DNA from: Alteromonas salexigens
GTDB lineage: Bacteria > Pseudomonadota > Gammaproteobacteria > Enterobacterales > Alteromonadaceae
Direction of reading: 5' to 3'
Assembly (NCBI RefSeq): GCF_025628895.1
Contig: NZ_JAOTJC010000008.1
Location: forward strand, 369,315 to 433,314
DNA length: 64,000 bases
The notes under the pieces were generated by a model that worked only from the letters and a program-made list of their open reading frames with translations, had not been told where the DNA came from and did no database searches. Positions 1-9,990 of the stretch are shown here, one piece after another (the stretch's first letter is position 1; every line of letters begins with the position of its first letter). The translations under genes were made by a program, and so were the position numbers.

Positions 1-847
1 AGGTGGTAAGGCCACGAATATGACTGAGATTATCGAGCTTTTGCACATTACCGGAAAAGATCAGTTTATCCCCTTCCAGGATAACCAGTTCCGGTGATAT
101 CGGCGAGATGAGCTGGCCTTCGCGGACCACCTCTACTAAAAACAGCTCCGGTAAATTCCGCAGGTGATTGTCTTCTACGGTTTTGCCTACCAGTTCAGAG
201 TCGGGTTCAACTTCAGCTTCCAGTAAATATTCCCGGTAGTCGCCGCCTTTATGCGCAATGGTGGGCAGCAAGGGGGTAAGAAAAAACATAAACACCCCAC
301 AGGTCAGCCCGGCTATCATGCCGTACAGGGTAAAGTCCCAGAATTTAAACCCCGGGTGCCCCTGTTCCTGCAGGAAACTGTCAACAATCAGGTTGGTGGA
401 TGTCCCTATCAGGGTGACGGTGCCGCCCAGAATAGCCGCATACGACAACGGGATAAGCAGCCGTGAGGCGTGAAAGTGTTGGTTTTGCTTCACCGGACCA
501 ATCAGACTGGCCACAATAGCCGTGTTGTTCAGCAAAGCAGAAGAAAAGAATGTCAGCCCAAACAGACGCCAGTAGGAGGCAGTATAGCTGGCCGTAACCA
601 GCTTTCTGCCAAGGCGCTTAATGAGGGCCGTCTTGTCGATGGCACTACTGACGATAAGCAGCAGTATCAGCGTAATCAGGCCCTTATTGGTCAGGTTGTG
701 CAGGACATCGTCAAACGTGATTTGCTGGGTGACCAGTAAACTGAGCACGGCCAGTGCGAAAATCGAAGCAGGGCGCCGTTTCGTAAAAATCAGCGCAGCA
801 ATGGTACCGAAGAAAATCCCCAGTACCATTAACTGGTTTAACTCCAT
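1..847 (-). CDS. SLC13-family (DASS/SAC1-like) permease, 3' part outside window
   Basis: The start codon is at 847 on the minus strand (MELNQLMVLGIFFG...). About 282 codons are present and the frame is open to the window edge, so the C-terminus is missing. Residues 1-160 are strongly hydrophobic, with a typical 'NNTAIVA' stretch and a 'GGTVTLIGTSTNLIV' stretch, the conserved SLC13 substrate/Na+ loop. Residues from about 195 resemble a TrkA-C (RCK_C) regulatory domain, as in SAC1/YbiR-like permeases. It begins 17 nt after the cysN stop on the same strand, so it is probably the last gene of the cys operon and may import sulfate. The family is clear; the substrate is inferred from context. Confidence 0.85.
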   Translation of the reverse strand, partial: MELNQLMVLGIFFGTIAALIFTKRRPASIFALAVLSLLVTQQITFDDVLHNLTNKGLITLILLLIVSSAIDKTALIKRLGRKLVTASYTASYWRLFGLTFFSSALLNNTAIVASLIGPVKQNQHFHASRLLIPLSYAAILGGTVTLIGTSTNLIVDSFLQEQGHPGFKFWDFTLYGMIAGLTCGVFMFFLTPLLPTIAHKGGDYREYLLEAEVEPDSELVGKTVEDNHLRNLPELFLVEVVREGQLISPISPELVILEGDKLIFSGNVQKLDNLSHIRGLTT

Positions 848-864
848 GTTGTCCTGTCCTGTGG

Positions 865-2280
865 TTACAGCTTAGTAATATCCAGTGCATTCCAGTGTGG
901 GAAATGCTTACGAACCAGGGCGTTAAACTCTTGCTCGAACTCAGAGAACTGTGGGCTCTCGTGTTGTTCATCCTGACTCAGTTCGTCAATGATCATGCCT
1001 GCGCCAACGGTGCCGTTGGTCATGCGGTCAATCACAATAAACGAGCCGGTAGGCTGGTTGCGGGTGTACGGGTCGCACGCTACCGCTTGCTGGAACTTCA
1101 GGTCAACCACACCGATTTCATTCAGGTTCAGATGCAGCGCATCTTTTTTCTGTAACGTATTCACATCAATCTGGCAGTCGATATGGGCCACAGAGCCGGT
1201 GGTGGTCTTGGTAGCGAATTTGAACGCGTATTGCTTGTTCGGCATCATCGGTTCTTCGCTCATCCACACCAGGTGCGACTTAAACTGCGTGGACAGCAGC
1301 GGCAGGTTGTCTGATTTTACAATCATGTCGCCACGGGAAATATCAATTTCATCTTCCAGCGTCAGTGTCACGGCTTGTGGCACATAGGCACGTTCCTGCT
1401 CGCCATCAAAGGTGACCACAGATTTCACTTTGGACGTTTTACCTGAGGGCAGGGCCGTCACTGCGTCACCCGGGGCGATCTGGCCAGACACCACGGTGCC
1501 GGCAAAGCCACGGAAATCCAGGTTCGGACGGTTCACATACTGCACCGGGAAGCGGAAGTCGTCATGGTTGGCGTCTTCGCCAATTTCAATGTTTTCCAGC
1601 AGTTGCATCAGCGGGGTGCCGTCGAACCACGGTGTACTCGGGCTCTGGTTTACTACGTTGTCGCCTTCCAGCGCTGAAATAGGCACAAAGCGGATATCCG
1701 GAATGTCCAGCTGCTCGGCAAACTTCAGGTAGTCTTCACGGATCTCGTTGTAGACGTCTTCACTGTAATCCATCAGGTCCATCTTGTTGACGGCCACGAT
1801 CACGTGCTTAATGCCCAGCAAGGACACCAGGAAGGAGTGACGTTTAGTCTGTACCTTCACTCCACCACGGGCATCTACCAGTATAATTGCCAGATCACAG
1901 GTGGAAGCACCGGTAACCATGTTGCGGGTATACTGTTCGTGTCCCGGCGTGTCAGAAATAATGAACTTACGTTTTTCGGTTGAGAAATAACGATACGCCA
2001 CATCAATGGTGATGCCTTGTTCACGCTCAGACTGCAGGCCATCGACCAGCAGGGCCAGATCGACTTTTTCGCCGGTGGTGCCCATTTTTTTGCTGTCTTT
2101 AGTGATGGCTGCCAGCTGATCTTCATAAATCATTTTTGAGTCATGCAGTAAGCGACCGATAAGGGTGCTTTTGCCATCGTCCACACTACCGCAGGTTAAA
2201 AAGCGTAGCAGGTCTTTCTTTTCATGTTGTTCAAGGTAAGACAGTACGTCTTCTTTCAATAAACTGTTTTCGTTATTCAT
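865..2280 (-). CDS. cysN: Sulfate adenylyltransferase subunit 1 (GTPase)
   Basis: 471 residues, the usual CysN length without a fused APS kinase. It is the GTPase subunit of ATP sulfurylase, coupling GTP hydrolysis to sulfate activation (ATP + sulfate to APS) with CysD in the cytoplasm. GTPase motifs are intact: G1 GSVDDGKST at 31-39, G3 DTPGHEQY at 110-117 and G4 NKMD at 165-168, followed by EF-Tu-like beta-barrel domains. It lies 2 nt after cysQ in a minus-strand cysD-cysC-cysQ-cysN series. In E. coli cysN directly follows cysD; here cysC and cysQ are placed between them. Confidence 0.97.
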   Translation of the reverse strand: MNNENSLLKEDVLSYLEQHEKKDLLRFLTCGSVDDGKSTLIGRLLHDSKMIYEDQLAAITKDSKKMGTTGEKVDLALLVDGLQSEREQGITIDVAYRYFSTEKRKFIISDTPGHEQYTRNMVTGASTCDLAIILVDARGGVKVQTKRHSFLVSLLGIKHVIVAVNKMDLMDYSEDVYNEIREDYLKFAEQLDIPDIRFVPISALEGDNVVNQSPSTPWFDGTPLMQLLENIEIGEDANHDDFRFPVQYVNRPNLDFRGFAGTVVSGQIAPGDAVTALPSGKTSKVKSVVTFDGEQERAYVPQAVTLTLEDEIDISRGDMIVKSDNLPLLSTQFKSHLVWMSEEPMMPNKQYAFKFATKTTTGSVAHIDCQIDVNTLQKKDALHLNLNEIGVVDLKFQQAVACDPYTRNQPTGSFIVIDRMTNGTVGAGMIIDELSQDEQHESPQFSEFEQEFNALVRKHFPHWNALDITKL

Positions 2281-2282
2281 GC

Positions 2283-3071
2283 TTATGCACTCACAAGGAA
2301 GAAGGGGTTCAAAACAGACTCTTTCTGATTGTAGGTCAGAGCCTCTGCATCGGGATCAAGTGGGTTTTCAGGATCCAGCACGGTGACTTTTGCGCCGGCG
2401 GCAGTTGCCACGGCGTGGGCGGCGCCAGTGTCCCATTCTGAGGTTGGCCCCAGACGCGGGTACAGGTGAGCTTCACCTTCGGCGACCAGACACAGCTTCA
2501 GTGAGCTGCCCATGGCGACCAGTTCGGTTCCACCATCCAGCTGTGCCATCAGGTTCTGGATTTCGGGGCTCTGATGCGAGCGGCTACCGACGATCTTCCA
2601 GGTTTCGCCGGCGCTGTGCACTTTTGCCGAAATGGCGGTAAGTTCACCGTCCTGTTCGGTCCAGGCACCTTTGCCCTCAATGCCTACATAGGCTTTGTTC
2701 AGCGCGGGAGCGTACACTACGCCCATGACTGGTTTGCCGCCGTCAATCAGCGCGATATTGACGGTAAACTCACCATTTTTCTTGATGAATTCTTTGGTTC
2801 CGTCAAGCGGGTCAACCAGCCAGTACTGCTGCCATGTCTGACGCTCCTGCCAGTCGATATCGGCAGATTCTTCAGACAAGATGGGCAGCTCAGATATGCT
2901 TTTAAGCTCATCCACGATAACGTGGTGGGCAGCAAGGTCAGCCTCAGTTAGCGGACTGGTATCCTGCTTTTCATAAATGGCGAAGTCTTTTTCATAAATC
3001 GCCATGATCTTATCACCGGCCAGCTTGGTGATGTGTAACACCTGCTGGGCAAGTGGATCGGGTAATCCCAT
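2283..3071 (-). CDS. cysQ: 3'(2'),5'-bisphosphate nucleotidase
   Basis: 262 residues of the inositol-monophosphatase superfamily. The Mg2+/Li+-sensitive signature DPLDGT is at 87-92, an acidic metal site SEES lies near 66-69, and the second motif EWDTGAAHA is at 212-220. CysQ hydrolyses PAP (and PAPS) to AMP, removing the by-product of PAPS reduction and limiting PAPS toxicity. Its start overlaps the cysC stop by one base and it ends 2 nt before cysN. Its position inside the sulfate-activation operon supports a PAP/PAPS role rather than inositol phosphatase. Confidence 0.95.
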   Translation of the reverse strand: MGLPDPLAQQVLHITKLAGDKIMAIYEKDFAIYEKQDTSPLTEADLAAHHVIVDELKSISELPILSEESADIDWQERQTWQQYWLVDPLDGTKEFIKKNGEFTVNIALIDGGKPVMGVVYAPALNKAYVGIEGKGAWTEQDGELTAISAKVHSAGETWKIVGSRSHQSPEIQNLMAQLDGGTELVAMGSSLKLCLVAEGEAHLYPRLGPTSEWDTGAAHAVATAAGAKVTVLDPENPLDPDAEALTYNQKESVLNPFFLVSA

Positions 3072-3664
3072 TATACAAGTCCTTTTTCTGCTAAGAGGTG
3101 GTACAAACGTTCGGCGGTGTCTTCTGCCGACTCATCGCGATATTCAAGATGAATTTCTGGGTTTACCGGCGCTTCATACGCAGAATCAATTCCCGTGAAG
3201 TCTTTAATATCCCCGTTGCGGGCTTTCTTGTACAAACCCTTAGGGTCACGTTGTTCACAAACTTCCAGTGGCGTATCGACAAACACTTCCACAAACTCGT
3301 TCTCGCCAAGCAGATTGCGGCAAAAGCTGCGGTCAGCCTTAAATGGCGAAATGAAGGCGGTCAAAACGATGACACCTGAGTCGACAAACAATTTGGCCAC
3401 TTCGCTGATGCGACGGATGTTCTCCACCCGATCAGTATCAGAAAAGCCAAGGTCGCCACACAACCCATGACGGATATTGTCTCCGTCCAGCAGGTAGGTG
3501 TGTTTACCTTCGTCGTGTAATTTCTTTTCCAGCAAGTTTGCCAGCGTCGATTTGCCCGACCCGGATAAGCCAGTCAACCAGACCACACGTGGGGTTTGTC
3601 CAAGACTTTCGGCACGGGTCTGTTTATTTACCTCATGCTTATGCCAGACAATATTGGTGGTCAT
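3071..3664 (-). CDS. cysC: Adenylylsulfate (APS) kinase
   Basis: 197 residues. It phosphorylates APS to PAPS with ATP. The P-loop GLSGSGKST is at 32-40, the APS-binding segment '[11 protein letters not shown]' is at 58-68, and the conserved serine in 'FISPFKADR' is near 106. The start ATG overlaps the cysD stop by one base and the stop overlaps the cysQ start by one base, indicating translational coupling within the operon. The N-terminal 25 residues are a short extension typical of stand-alone gammaproteobacterial CysC. Confidence 0.97.
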   Translation of the reverse strand: MTTNIVWHKHEVNKQTRAESLGQTPRVVWLTGLSGSGKSTLANLLEKKLHDEGKHTYLLDGDNIRHGLCGDLGFSDTDRVENIRRISEVAKLFVDSGVIVLTAFISPFKADRSFCRNLLGENEFVEVFVDTPLEVCEQRDPKGLYKKARNGDIKDFTGIDSAYEAPVNPEIHLEYRDESAEDTAERLYHLLAEKGLV

Positions 3665-4578
3665 TAGAAATATCCTTCCATTTTCTTCTTCTCCATCGAC
3701 CCGGCGCTGTCGTGGTCAATGACCCGGCCCTGGCGCTCTGACGTTTTCGTCAGCAGCATTTCCTGAATAACCTCAGGCAAGGTGTCTGCGGTAGACTCCA
3801 CGGCACCGGTCAGCGGGTAGCAGCCTAGCGTCCGGAAACGCACCGAACGCATTTCTGGTTCTTCGCCTTCTTCCAGTGGCATACGGTCATCGTCAACCAT
3901 GATCAATACGCCATCACGCTCTACTACCGGACGGGGCTTGGCCAGATACAATGAAGGAATGTCGATGTTTTCCAGGTAGATATATTGCCAGATATCCAGC
4001 TCAGTCCAGTTAGACATCGGGAATACCCGAATGCTTTCGCCTTTGTTCACTTCTGAGTTATAGATATTCCACAGTTCAGGACGCTGGTTCTTTGGATCCC
4101 AGCGGTGGTTGCTGTCACGGAACGAGTATACCCGTTCTTTGGCACGTGACTTTTCTTCATCACGGCGTGCGCCACCAAAGGCCGCGTCAAACTGATACTT
4201 GTTCAGCGCCTGTTTCAGGGACGCGGTCTTCATGATATCGGTGTGTTTAGCACTGCCATGAGTGAACGGCCCTACGCCTTGCTCGACGCCTTCCTTGTTA
4301 ATGTGGACCAGCAGGTCGAAACCGTATTTTTCTGCCTGACGATCCCGAAACTCAATCATTTCCCGGAATTTCCACGTGGTATCAACGTGCAGCAGGGGGA
4401 AAGGAATTTTGCCAGGCGCGAAGGCCTTACGGGCAAGATGCAAGAGAACCGAGGAGTCTTTACCTACTGAGTAGAGCATGACCGGATTATCAAATTCGGC
4501 TGCTACTTCTCTGAAGATATGGATACTCTCGGCTTCGAGTTGTTTTAAATGCGTAATAGACGGGATACTTGCTGTCAT
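3664..4578 (-). CDS. cysD: Sulfate adenylyltransferase subunit 2
   Basis: 304 residues, close to E. coli CysD in length. It is the nucleotidyl-transfer subunit of ATP sulfurylase, a PP-loop ATP pyrophosphatase with SVGKDSS at 37-43. The arginine-rich '[16 protein letters not shown]' segment and the C-terminal 'EKKKMEGYF' are hallmark CysD sequences. It is the first gene of the minus-strand operon cysD-cysC-cysQ-cysN-permease; the preceding 140-nt region should carry the promoter. Confidence 0.98.
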   Translation of the reverse strand: MTASIPSITHLKQLEAESIHIFREVAAEFDNPVMLYSVGKDSSVLLHLARKAFAPGKIPFPLLHVDTTWKFREMIEFRDRQAEKYGFDLLVHINKEGVEQGVGPFTHGSAKHTDIMKTASLKQALNKYQFDAAFGGARRDEEKSRAKERVYSFRDSNHRWDPKNQRPELWNIYNSEVNKGESIRVFPMSNWTELDIWQYIYLENIDIPSLYLAKPRPVVERDGVLIMVDDDRMPLEEGEEPEMRSVRFRTLGCYPLTGAVESTADTLPEVIQEMLLTKTSERQGRVIDHDSAGSMEKKKMEGYF

Positions 4579-4601
4579 TAGTCGAGTCCGATGGTTATGG
4601 G

Positions 4602-4624
4602 TTATATGCTAAAAGATTATATGC
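4602..4624 (-). promoter_or_regulatory. Candidate cysD promoter -10 and direct repeat
   Basis: Read on the minus strand, a perfect TATAAT lies at 4616-4621, about 40 nt before the cysD start, with no good -35 at 16-18 nt. An 8-base direct repeat (plus strand ttatatgc) occurs at 4602-4609 and 4617-4624. A good -10 with a poor -35 suits an activator-dependent promoter such as the CysB-controlled cys promoters, but CysB sites are too degenerate to recognise by eye. Confidence 0.35.
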
Positions 4625-4718
4625 ATAGAACACTAACACATTTGTGCAAAAAAGTGCTATGCGATTTTGCTATTTAAAATACTCTTGTTATTACCCAGTA
4701 CGATTTAGTGTCGCACTA

Positions 4719-4746
4719 TAAAAAACGCCGCTTATAGGCGGCGTTC
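4719..4746 (-). terminator. Rho-independent terminator of putP
   Basis: The 8-bp stem aacgccgc (4724-4731) / gcggcgtt (4738-4745) has a 6-nt loop and, on the minus strand, a following T run (4719-4723). It sits 16 nt after the putP stop. Confidence 0.9.
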
Positions 4747-4761
4747 TTACTGAGATGAAAC

Positions 4762-6270
4762 TTATAAGTATTCTTTCATTTTTCGATCAAACTGATCGAA
4801 CATTTCTGTGACACCGTCACGGGGCTCGTTGGTCCGGCTGAGTATAATAATTGTCAGCGTAGACAGGATGAAGCCCGGGACAATCTCATACATCCAGTCG
4901 CTTAAGCGCTGGCCCTGAATTTCTACCGGGAAGTAAATCCAGAACAATACGGTGACGGCGCCGACGATCATTCCACCCAGTGCGGCCCGACGTGTCATCT
5001 GGCGCTTAAACAGGCTGAACAACACTAATGGTCCGAACGCTGCACCGAAGCCTGCCCAGGCGTTACTGACCAGCGTCAGAATCGTGCTGTCGCGGTCATA
5101 GGCCAGGTAAATTGCTACCGCGGCTACTACTACCACTGAAATCCGCCCGGCAATCACCAGCTCAGTATCAGATGCCTCACGACGCAGGAACGCTTTGTAG
5201 AAATCTTCCGTGAGTGAACTGGACGTTACCAGCAGCTGGGATGAGATGGTACTCATGATCGCCGCCAGAATAGCTGCCAGTAAGAAGCCGCCAATCAATG
5301 GGTGGAATAGAATTTGTGACAGGTAAATAAATACCGTTTCAGGATCGATAGTGTTGTTGTTACCTGTGACATACGCCAGTCCGAACAGGCCGGTCATCAA
5401 CGCACCAATAATAGAAACAATCATCCATCCCATACCGATATTGCGGGCTGCAGGCACGTCGTTCACTGAACGGATAGCCATAAAGCGCACAATAATATGT
5501 GGCTGTCCAAAATAGCCCAGGCCCCAGGATGCCAGCGAAATAATACCGATAAAGGAAATGGCCGCGCCGGACTCTGCATTCATGAAGGGGTCAAACAGGG
5601 CCGGGTCGATATCTTTCAGTGCCGTCACCGACGCGCCCAGTCCACCCAGTTCCATCACTACCACCACGGGCACCATCACCAGCGAGATAAACATAATACA
5701 GCCCTGGACGAAGTCGGTCATACTGACCGCCATAAAGCCGCCAATCAGTGTATAGGTCACTACCACACCGGCGGTAACATACAGGCCAACTTCATAGCTT
5801 AGGCCGAACGAGCTTTCAAATAATTTTCCCCCCGCGACCACGCCGGATGACGTATACAGGGTGAAAAATACCACGATGACCACCGATGCGATGACGCGAA
5901 GTACCCGGGTGTCGTCTGCAAAGCGGTTTTCAAAATAGTCAGGAAGGGTAATAGAATTCTTTGCCACCTCTGTAAACACCCGCAGGCGTGGTGCGACCAA
6001 CAGGTAGTTGGCCAGTGCGCCAATCACCAGTCCGATGGCGATCCAGCCGGCTGATATACCCTGCACATACATGGCGCCGGGCAGACCCATCAGCATCCAG
6101 CCGCTCATGTCAGATGCGCCGGCAGACAGGGCGGTGACCGCGGGCCCCAGTTGTCTGCCACCAAGCATGTAACCTTCAACGTCAGTGTTGGTTTGCCGGT
6201 AGGCAAAGATGCCAATTCCCAGCATTACAACAAAATATAAACCCAGTGAAATTATCGTGCCTGTAGCCAT
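4762..6270 (-). CDS. putP: Sodium/proline symporter
   Basis: 502 residues, the same length as E. coli PutP. It imports L-proline with Na+ across the inner membrane (sodium:solute symporter family, about 13 membrane helices). Visible signatures are 'AGASDMSGW' at 50-58 with the Na+-site Asp, 'SWGLGYFGQPHIIVRF' in the middle and 'ILAAIMSTISSQLLVTSSSLTEDFY' near 335-360. It is transcribed alone: its own terminator follows and no putA is adjacent. It could supply proline as nutrient or osmoprotectant; the window does not say which. Confidence 0.93.
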   Translation of the reverse strand: MATGTIISLGLYFVVMLGIGIFAYRQTNTDVEGYMLGGRQLGPAVTALSAGASDMSGWMLMGLPGAMYVQGISAGWIAIGLVIGALANYLLVAPRLRVFTEVAKNSITLPDYFENRFADDTRVLRVIASVVIVVFFTLYTSSGVVAGGKLFESSFGLSYEVGLYVTAGVVVTYTLIGGFMAVSMTDFVQGCIMFISLVMVPVVVVMELGGLGASVTALKDIDPALFDPFMNAESGAAISFIGIISLASWGLGYFGQPHIIVRFMAIRSVNDVPAARNIGMGWMIVSIIGALMTGLFGLAYVTGNNNTIDPETVFIYLSQILFHPLIGGFLLAAILAAIMSTISSQLLVTSSSLTEDFYKAFLRREASDTELVIAGRISVVVVAAVAIYLAYDRDSTILTLVSNAWAGFGAAFGPLVLFSLFKRQMTRRAALGGMIVGAVTVLFWIYFPVEIQGQRLSDWMYEIVPGFILSTLTIIILSRTNEPRDGVTEMFDQFDRKMKEYL

Positions 6271-6575
6271 AAGTTATCCTTTTTTCTTTCATGCTAACAG
6301 GAAGCCGACAGACTCGCCATGCCAGTCAATCGCTTTCTTTTTCAAATACAAAGGCTTCCCAAGATGCACTCAGGAACATCAACAACTAATGAATACGCGC
6401 TTCGGGGTCATTCAGATGACAGACGGGGAAAAATGCTGGTGGCCGGATGGCTCATCAAAAAGTATACATTTGAGCGTGTGGTTATGGCTGAAGAGCCAGT
6501 CAGGATAACCCGGCTGGGGCAAGGGAGCCCGGTAACGATGTTGCCGGGCCGCGACGTTATTTTCACAGCCGGTAA
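6271..6575. other. 305-nt intergenic region between DUF3379 gene and putP
   Basis: No credible gene. Short open frames here lack ribosome sites and family features. The region should hold the putP promoter. A GC-rich inverted repeat gcccgg...ccgggc (about 6528-6550) lies 25 nt after the DUF3379 stop but has no T run, so it is at best a weak terminator for the sigma-factor operon. Confidence 0.5.
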
Positions 6576-7280
6576 CTACGCGGAAAACCGCATAGACCGG
6601 CGAACTTTTTCCATGACCGGCGCGAGGTCGGCGTGCTTATCTCCCACCACCATGATGTTTGCCCGTTGCATATTAACAGCCTGGCCATGGTAACGCTCGT
6701 CAGCAAACTGGGCTGGCAGGTCGACATCATCCCGTGGTGGGACAATGAATACCGAGACTGTGCCCTGGCTGGTTCGCATGATCAGATGCAGGCTCCTTAC
6801 CGACTGCAAATGGCAGTAGTTTGCTACTTTCACATCACCAATCATATCGGTGAAGGAGGCGCCAAAGCCTGCCAGTTTGGCATTAATCTGCGCCAAATCG
6901 ACCGGCAGTACGGAGTGCGCTTGTTCCGTTTCTGCATACTGCATGTGTACCAGCGCTTCATTACCGAGACTGACCGACTGCTGCGGCAGTAAGGTAATAC
7001 TCAACCCTATTGCGAACGCGACTGAGGCGGCCAGGGCCACATACCACTTGTTGCGTTTACGCTGTCTGACAAATTCATTGGCCGATTGCTGCCAGATTAA
7101 ACGATGCGCCAGATCAGGCGGCACATCTATCCGCGCAGTATCAGCTAACGCACGGTTAAGTTGTTTTTGTTCCTGCCAGAAAGCCATTTTGGCAGGATCG
7201 GCTGTTGCTGCCGCTACTACGTCCTGGTCTGTCGTGTCTGGATTGGCGTAGACACGACGCCTGAATTCTAACTCATCCAT
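6576..7280 (-). CDS. DUF3379 membrane protein, probable anti-sigma factor
   Basis: 234 residues from the ATG at 7280, chosen because it overlaps the sigma-gene stop as ATGGATGA; upstream in-frame starts lie inside the sigma gene. The N-terminal ~75 residues are soluble and charged, one membrane helix follows (about 82-102, 'WYVALAASVAFAIGLSITLLP'), and ~130 residues would lie in the periplasm. Co-translation with an ECF sigma factor and this topology fit an anti-sigma factor. DUF3379 is typical of Alteromonadales and Vibrio next to such sigma genes. I see no zinc-binding HxxxCxxC motif, so it is not a canonical ZAS anti-sigma. The function is inferred. Confidence 0.8.
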   Translation of the reverse strand: MDELEFRRRVYANPDTTDQDVVAAATADPAKMAFWQEQKQLNRALADTARIDVPPDLAHRLIWQQSANEFVRQRKRNKWYVALAASVAFAIGLSITLLPQQSVSLGNEALVHMQYAETEQAHSVLPVDLAQINAKLAGFGASFTDMIGDVKVANYCHLQSVRSLHLIMRTSQGTVSVFIVPPRDDVDLPAQFADERYHGQAVNMQRANIMVVGDKHADLAPVMEKVRRSMRFSA

Positions 7281-7830
7281 TTTGACGACCTCGTTGGTTA
7301 TCTTGTCTTTGCAATGCATCCCGGATCTGATTTCTGGCTCTGAACAGGCGGGTCATTACAGTATTTTTATTAAGCTGAAGTTGGGTGGCGATTTCTTCGC
7401 CGGTAAAACCGAAAATGAGTTGCATGACCAGTGGCTCACGATACTCTTCACTTAGCCCTCCGAGCAGCCGGTGTAAATCACGTTCTCGAAGTGAGGCATC
7501 AGAACTGGCCGTGTCATCTGCCACCAGCTCATTATCCAGCTCGGTGGTGTCCAGCTGTTTGCGCTCAAACCGCCGGGCATTTTCGCGCCGCAAAATTGTG
7601 ATCAGCCATGCTTTAGCGGCCTGCTCATCCTTCAGTGAATCCAGGGAGCGCCAGGCGCGCAGAAACGTCTCCTGGACAATGTCTTCGGCGACGCTTTTAT
7701 CTTTAACCAGCCAGAACGCATAACGGTAAATGTCGGCATGAAACGCGTGCACCAGGGCTTCGTAACGTTGTTGTTTTTGTTTCATATCCGATAAGACCTG
7801 CTTGTCGGATGAATTATTTCGCCGGAACAT
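7273..7830 (-). CDS. ECF-type RNA polymerase sigma factor (RpoE-like)
   Basis: 185 residues with sigma region 2 ('DIYRYAFWLVKDKSVAEDIVQ', about 34-54, continuing 'ETFLRAWRSL') and region 4 ('LSEEYREPLVMQLIFGFTGE' and 'NKNTVMTRLFRARNQI' helix-turn-helix, about 126-170). Regions 1.1 and 3 are absent, as expected for group 4. It directs RNA polymerase to a small regulon and is paired with the overlapping downstream DUF3379 gene. It is not rpoE itself: rseA/rseB are missing. The inducing signal cannot be read from the sequence. Confidence 0.92.
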   Translation of the reverse strand: MFRRNNSSDKQVLSDMKQKQQRYEALVHAFHADIYRYAFWLVKDKSVAEDIVQETFLRAWRSLDSLKDEQAAKAWLITILRRENARRFERKQLDTTELDNELVADDTASSDASLRERDLHRLLGGLSEEYREPLVMQLIFGFTGEEIATQLQLNKNTVMTRLFRARNQIRDALQRQDNQRGRQNG

Positions 7831-7964
7831 AAAAAATCTCTGCAGCTGGCCGGTGACGGCAAGAGTAGGGGGTTGCCAGACAAGTATATCCTATTCTGTG
7901 GTGGGCACGCAGAAGGAATTGGGGGCAGGATATGCCTTACTGCGAACAATGCGGACAGGCCAGA

Positions 7965-7990
7965 TAAAAGCCCGGCATCGCGGCCGGGCT
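7965..7990 (-). terminator. Terminator of DUF885 lipoprotein gene
   Basis: The 8-bp stem agcccggc (7969-7976) / gccgggct (7983-7990) has a 6-nt loop. On the minus strand it is followed by TTTTAT. It lies 23 nt after the stop at 8013. Confidence 0.85.
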
Positions 7991-8012
7991 GTGGGTATTC
8001 AGTTAAAACGCG

Positions 8013-9884
8013 TTAATCCTGTGCTTTCACAGTGGCAATCCACTGGGTGATTTTTTCTTCCAGAATGGATAAGGGTACGGTGCCGTCTTTTAAAACTTCA
8101 TCGTGAAAGCCAGCGTAGGTGAATTTATCACCCAGTTCCGACTTCGCCCGCTCCCGTAAGGCCATGATTTCCAGTTTTCCGATCATATAGGCGGTAGCCT
8201 GGCCCGGCATGGCGATATACCGCTCAATGGCCTTTTGCGCGTCGTATTCCGGGTTGGGGGTATTTTCAATTAAATACTGCACGGCTTTTTCACGGCTCCA
8301 TTGCTTAGCGTGAATGCCGGTGTCGACGACCAGCCGGCACGCGCGCCACAACTCCATCGCCAGACGCCCGAAATCAGAGTAGGGATCCTCATAGAAGCCC
8401 ATGTCCTTCGCCAGTTCCTCAGAGTACAGGCCCCAGCCCTCGGTATACGCGGTAAAACTCTGAAATTTCTGAAACTGCGGGATCCCGTCTAGCTCCTGGG
8501 CGATAGCGCGTTGCATATGGTGGCCCGGGATCCCCTCGTGATAGGCCAGCGCTTCCAGCTGATAGCTGGGCATAGATTTCATATCGTACAGGTTGGCATA
8601 GTAAATACCCGGGCGGCTGCCATCCTGAGCGGGGTTCTGATAAAACGCCTTACCGGCTGACTGCTCGCGGAACGCTTCTACCCGTTTAACCACCACAGCG
8701 GCTTCTGGCAAAATACCGAAATATTCTGGAATCGCTTCCCGCATATTGTCGATAGCCTGTTTAGCGTCAGCCAGGTATTGCTGACGGCCTTCAGAGGTAT
8801 TGGCATAATAAAACTGATCATCCTCACGCATAAACGTGAAGAACTCCTGCAGGCTTCCCTCAAAGCCCACCCGCTTCATTATTCCGCGCATGGCGGTATG
8901 AATTCGCTCAACGTTCTCAAGGCCTACCTGGTGGACTTCATCGGCGGTCATTGCTGTGGTGGTGAAGTGCTTAAGACGGTTCTGATACCACGCATCGCCG
9001 TCAGGTAAGCGCCAGACACCATCGCCTTCAGGACTTAGTGACTGTTGACTGGCCAGCGCCTCTATCAGCGCTTCATACCCGGATTTTACTGACGTGAGCA
9101 GCGCTGACTTGGCTTCCCCTTTCAGGTTTTGCTTTTCCACGTCACTGATGTCCAGACTGTCTATTTTTTTCTGCACGTCAGCCCACAGCGTGGAAGGCGT
9201 ATCACTGATATCAAAAGGGGCGCCGGAAATAACGTTTTTTGAGGCACTGATCATCTGTTCATAAGCCCAGGCCGGCGGGAATACTCCCGCTTCTTCGCGC
9301 AGTTTCAGTTGTTCTATAACCTGATCAAACAAGGTATCCACACTGTCCAGACGACTGATATACGCTTCTGCATCCGCCTTATTGGTCACCCGGTGAATAT
9401 TAATAAGAAAACTTGGGACCATAGTATGTGGGGCGCGGTACTGGTGCATAACATAGGTATGATGACGGAAACGATCATTTTCGATATCCCGCTCCAGCCC
9501 CAGCCGGTATAGCCGCAGACTTAGCTTCTCCTGCTCTGACAGTTGCTCAGTGTCGAACATTGCCAGTGTTTCAAGCCGGTTTTTGGCTACAGCAATCTGT
9601 CGCTCCTGGTGCTCTTCTGACATGTCGTCCCACTTACCGTAATCCCATTTAATGCCCAGATAACTCTGGAATACCGGTGACTGCCGCAAGTCTTCCTCAA
9701 AGGTACGCTCGAAAAAATCCTGTAAACGTTCCGATTCGGTTTTGTCTGCCACCGTGTCAGTGGGTTCGTCAGACGTAACGGTCGCAGACTCCTGCTGCGG
9801 GGGCGCTTGCTCGGCAGGCGAACAGGCCACCAGTGCAGACAGGGTTAACGCTAAAGGTGTGAGTCGCCAGCGAGGTGTGAGCAT
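8013..9884 (-). CDS. DUF885 family lipoprotein, putative metallopeptidase-like
   Basis: 623 residues from the ATG at 9884, preceded by GGGAGA at a good distance; an in-frame ATG at 9905 is less likely. A lipoprotein signal peptide ends in 'LSALVAC', so the protein is probably membrane-anchored outside the cytoplasm. The rest is a DUF885 domain, with the family motif 'YHEGIPGHHMQ' and a later 'YTEGWGLYSEEL'. These resemble HExxH-type zinc peptidases, with Glu-Gly replacing the usual spacing. DUF885 proteins are annotated as probable peptidases; the substrate is unknown. The gene is monocistronic with its own terminator. Confidence 0.88.
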   Translation of the reverse strand: MLTPRWRLTPLALTLSALVACSPAEQAPPQQESATVTSDEPTDTVADKTESERLQDFFERTFEEDLRQSPVFQSYLGIKWDYGKWDDMSEEHQERQIAVAKNRLETLAMFDTEQLSEQEKLSLRLYRLGLERDIENDRFRHHTYVMHQYRAPHTMVPSFLINIHRVTNKADAEAYISRLDSVDTLFDQVIEQLKLREEAGVFPPAWAYEQMISASKNVISGAPFDISDTPSTLWADVQKKIDSLDISDVEKQNLKGEAKSALLTSVKSGYEALIEALASQQSLSPEGDGVWRLPDGDAWYQNRLKHFTTTAMTADEVHQVGLENVERIHTAMRGIMKRVGFEGSLQEFFTFMREDDQFYYANTSEGRQQYLADAKQAIDNMREAIPEYFGILPEAAVVVKRVEAFREQSAGKAFYQNPAQDGSRPGIYYANLYDMKSMPSYQLEALAYHEGIPGHHMQRAIAQELDGIPQFQKFQSFTAYTEGWGLYSEELAKDMGFYEDPYSDFGRLAMELWRACRLVVDTGIHAKQWSREKAVQYLIENTPNPEYDAQKAIERYIAMPGQATAYMIGKLEIMALRERAKSELGDKFTYAGFHDEVLKDGTVPLSILEEKITQWIATVKAQD

Positions 9885-9990
9885 GGGGGTCTCCCTAATA
9901 TGCAATTATCAAAGTGGGTTTGGCCGTGGAGCATGGGGGGGTAGCCCCGGCGCTCAGTTGTGACCCCGTTGCTAACCAACAGGTCATGGT

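Noticed and set aside
6319-6693. 124-codon plus-strand frame between putP and the DUF3379 gene
   Set aside because: Overlaps the real minus-strand DUF3379 gene, no ribosome site, no family pattern.
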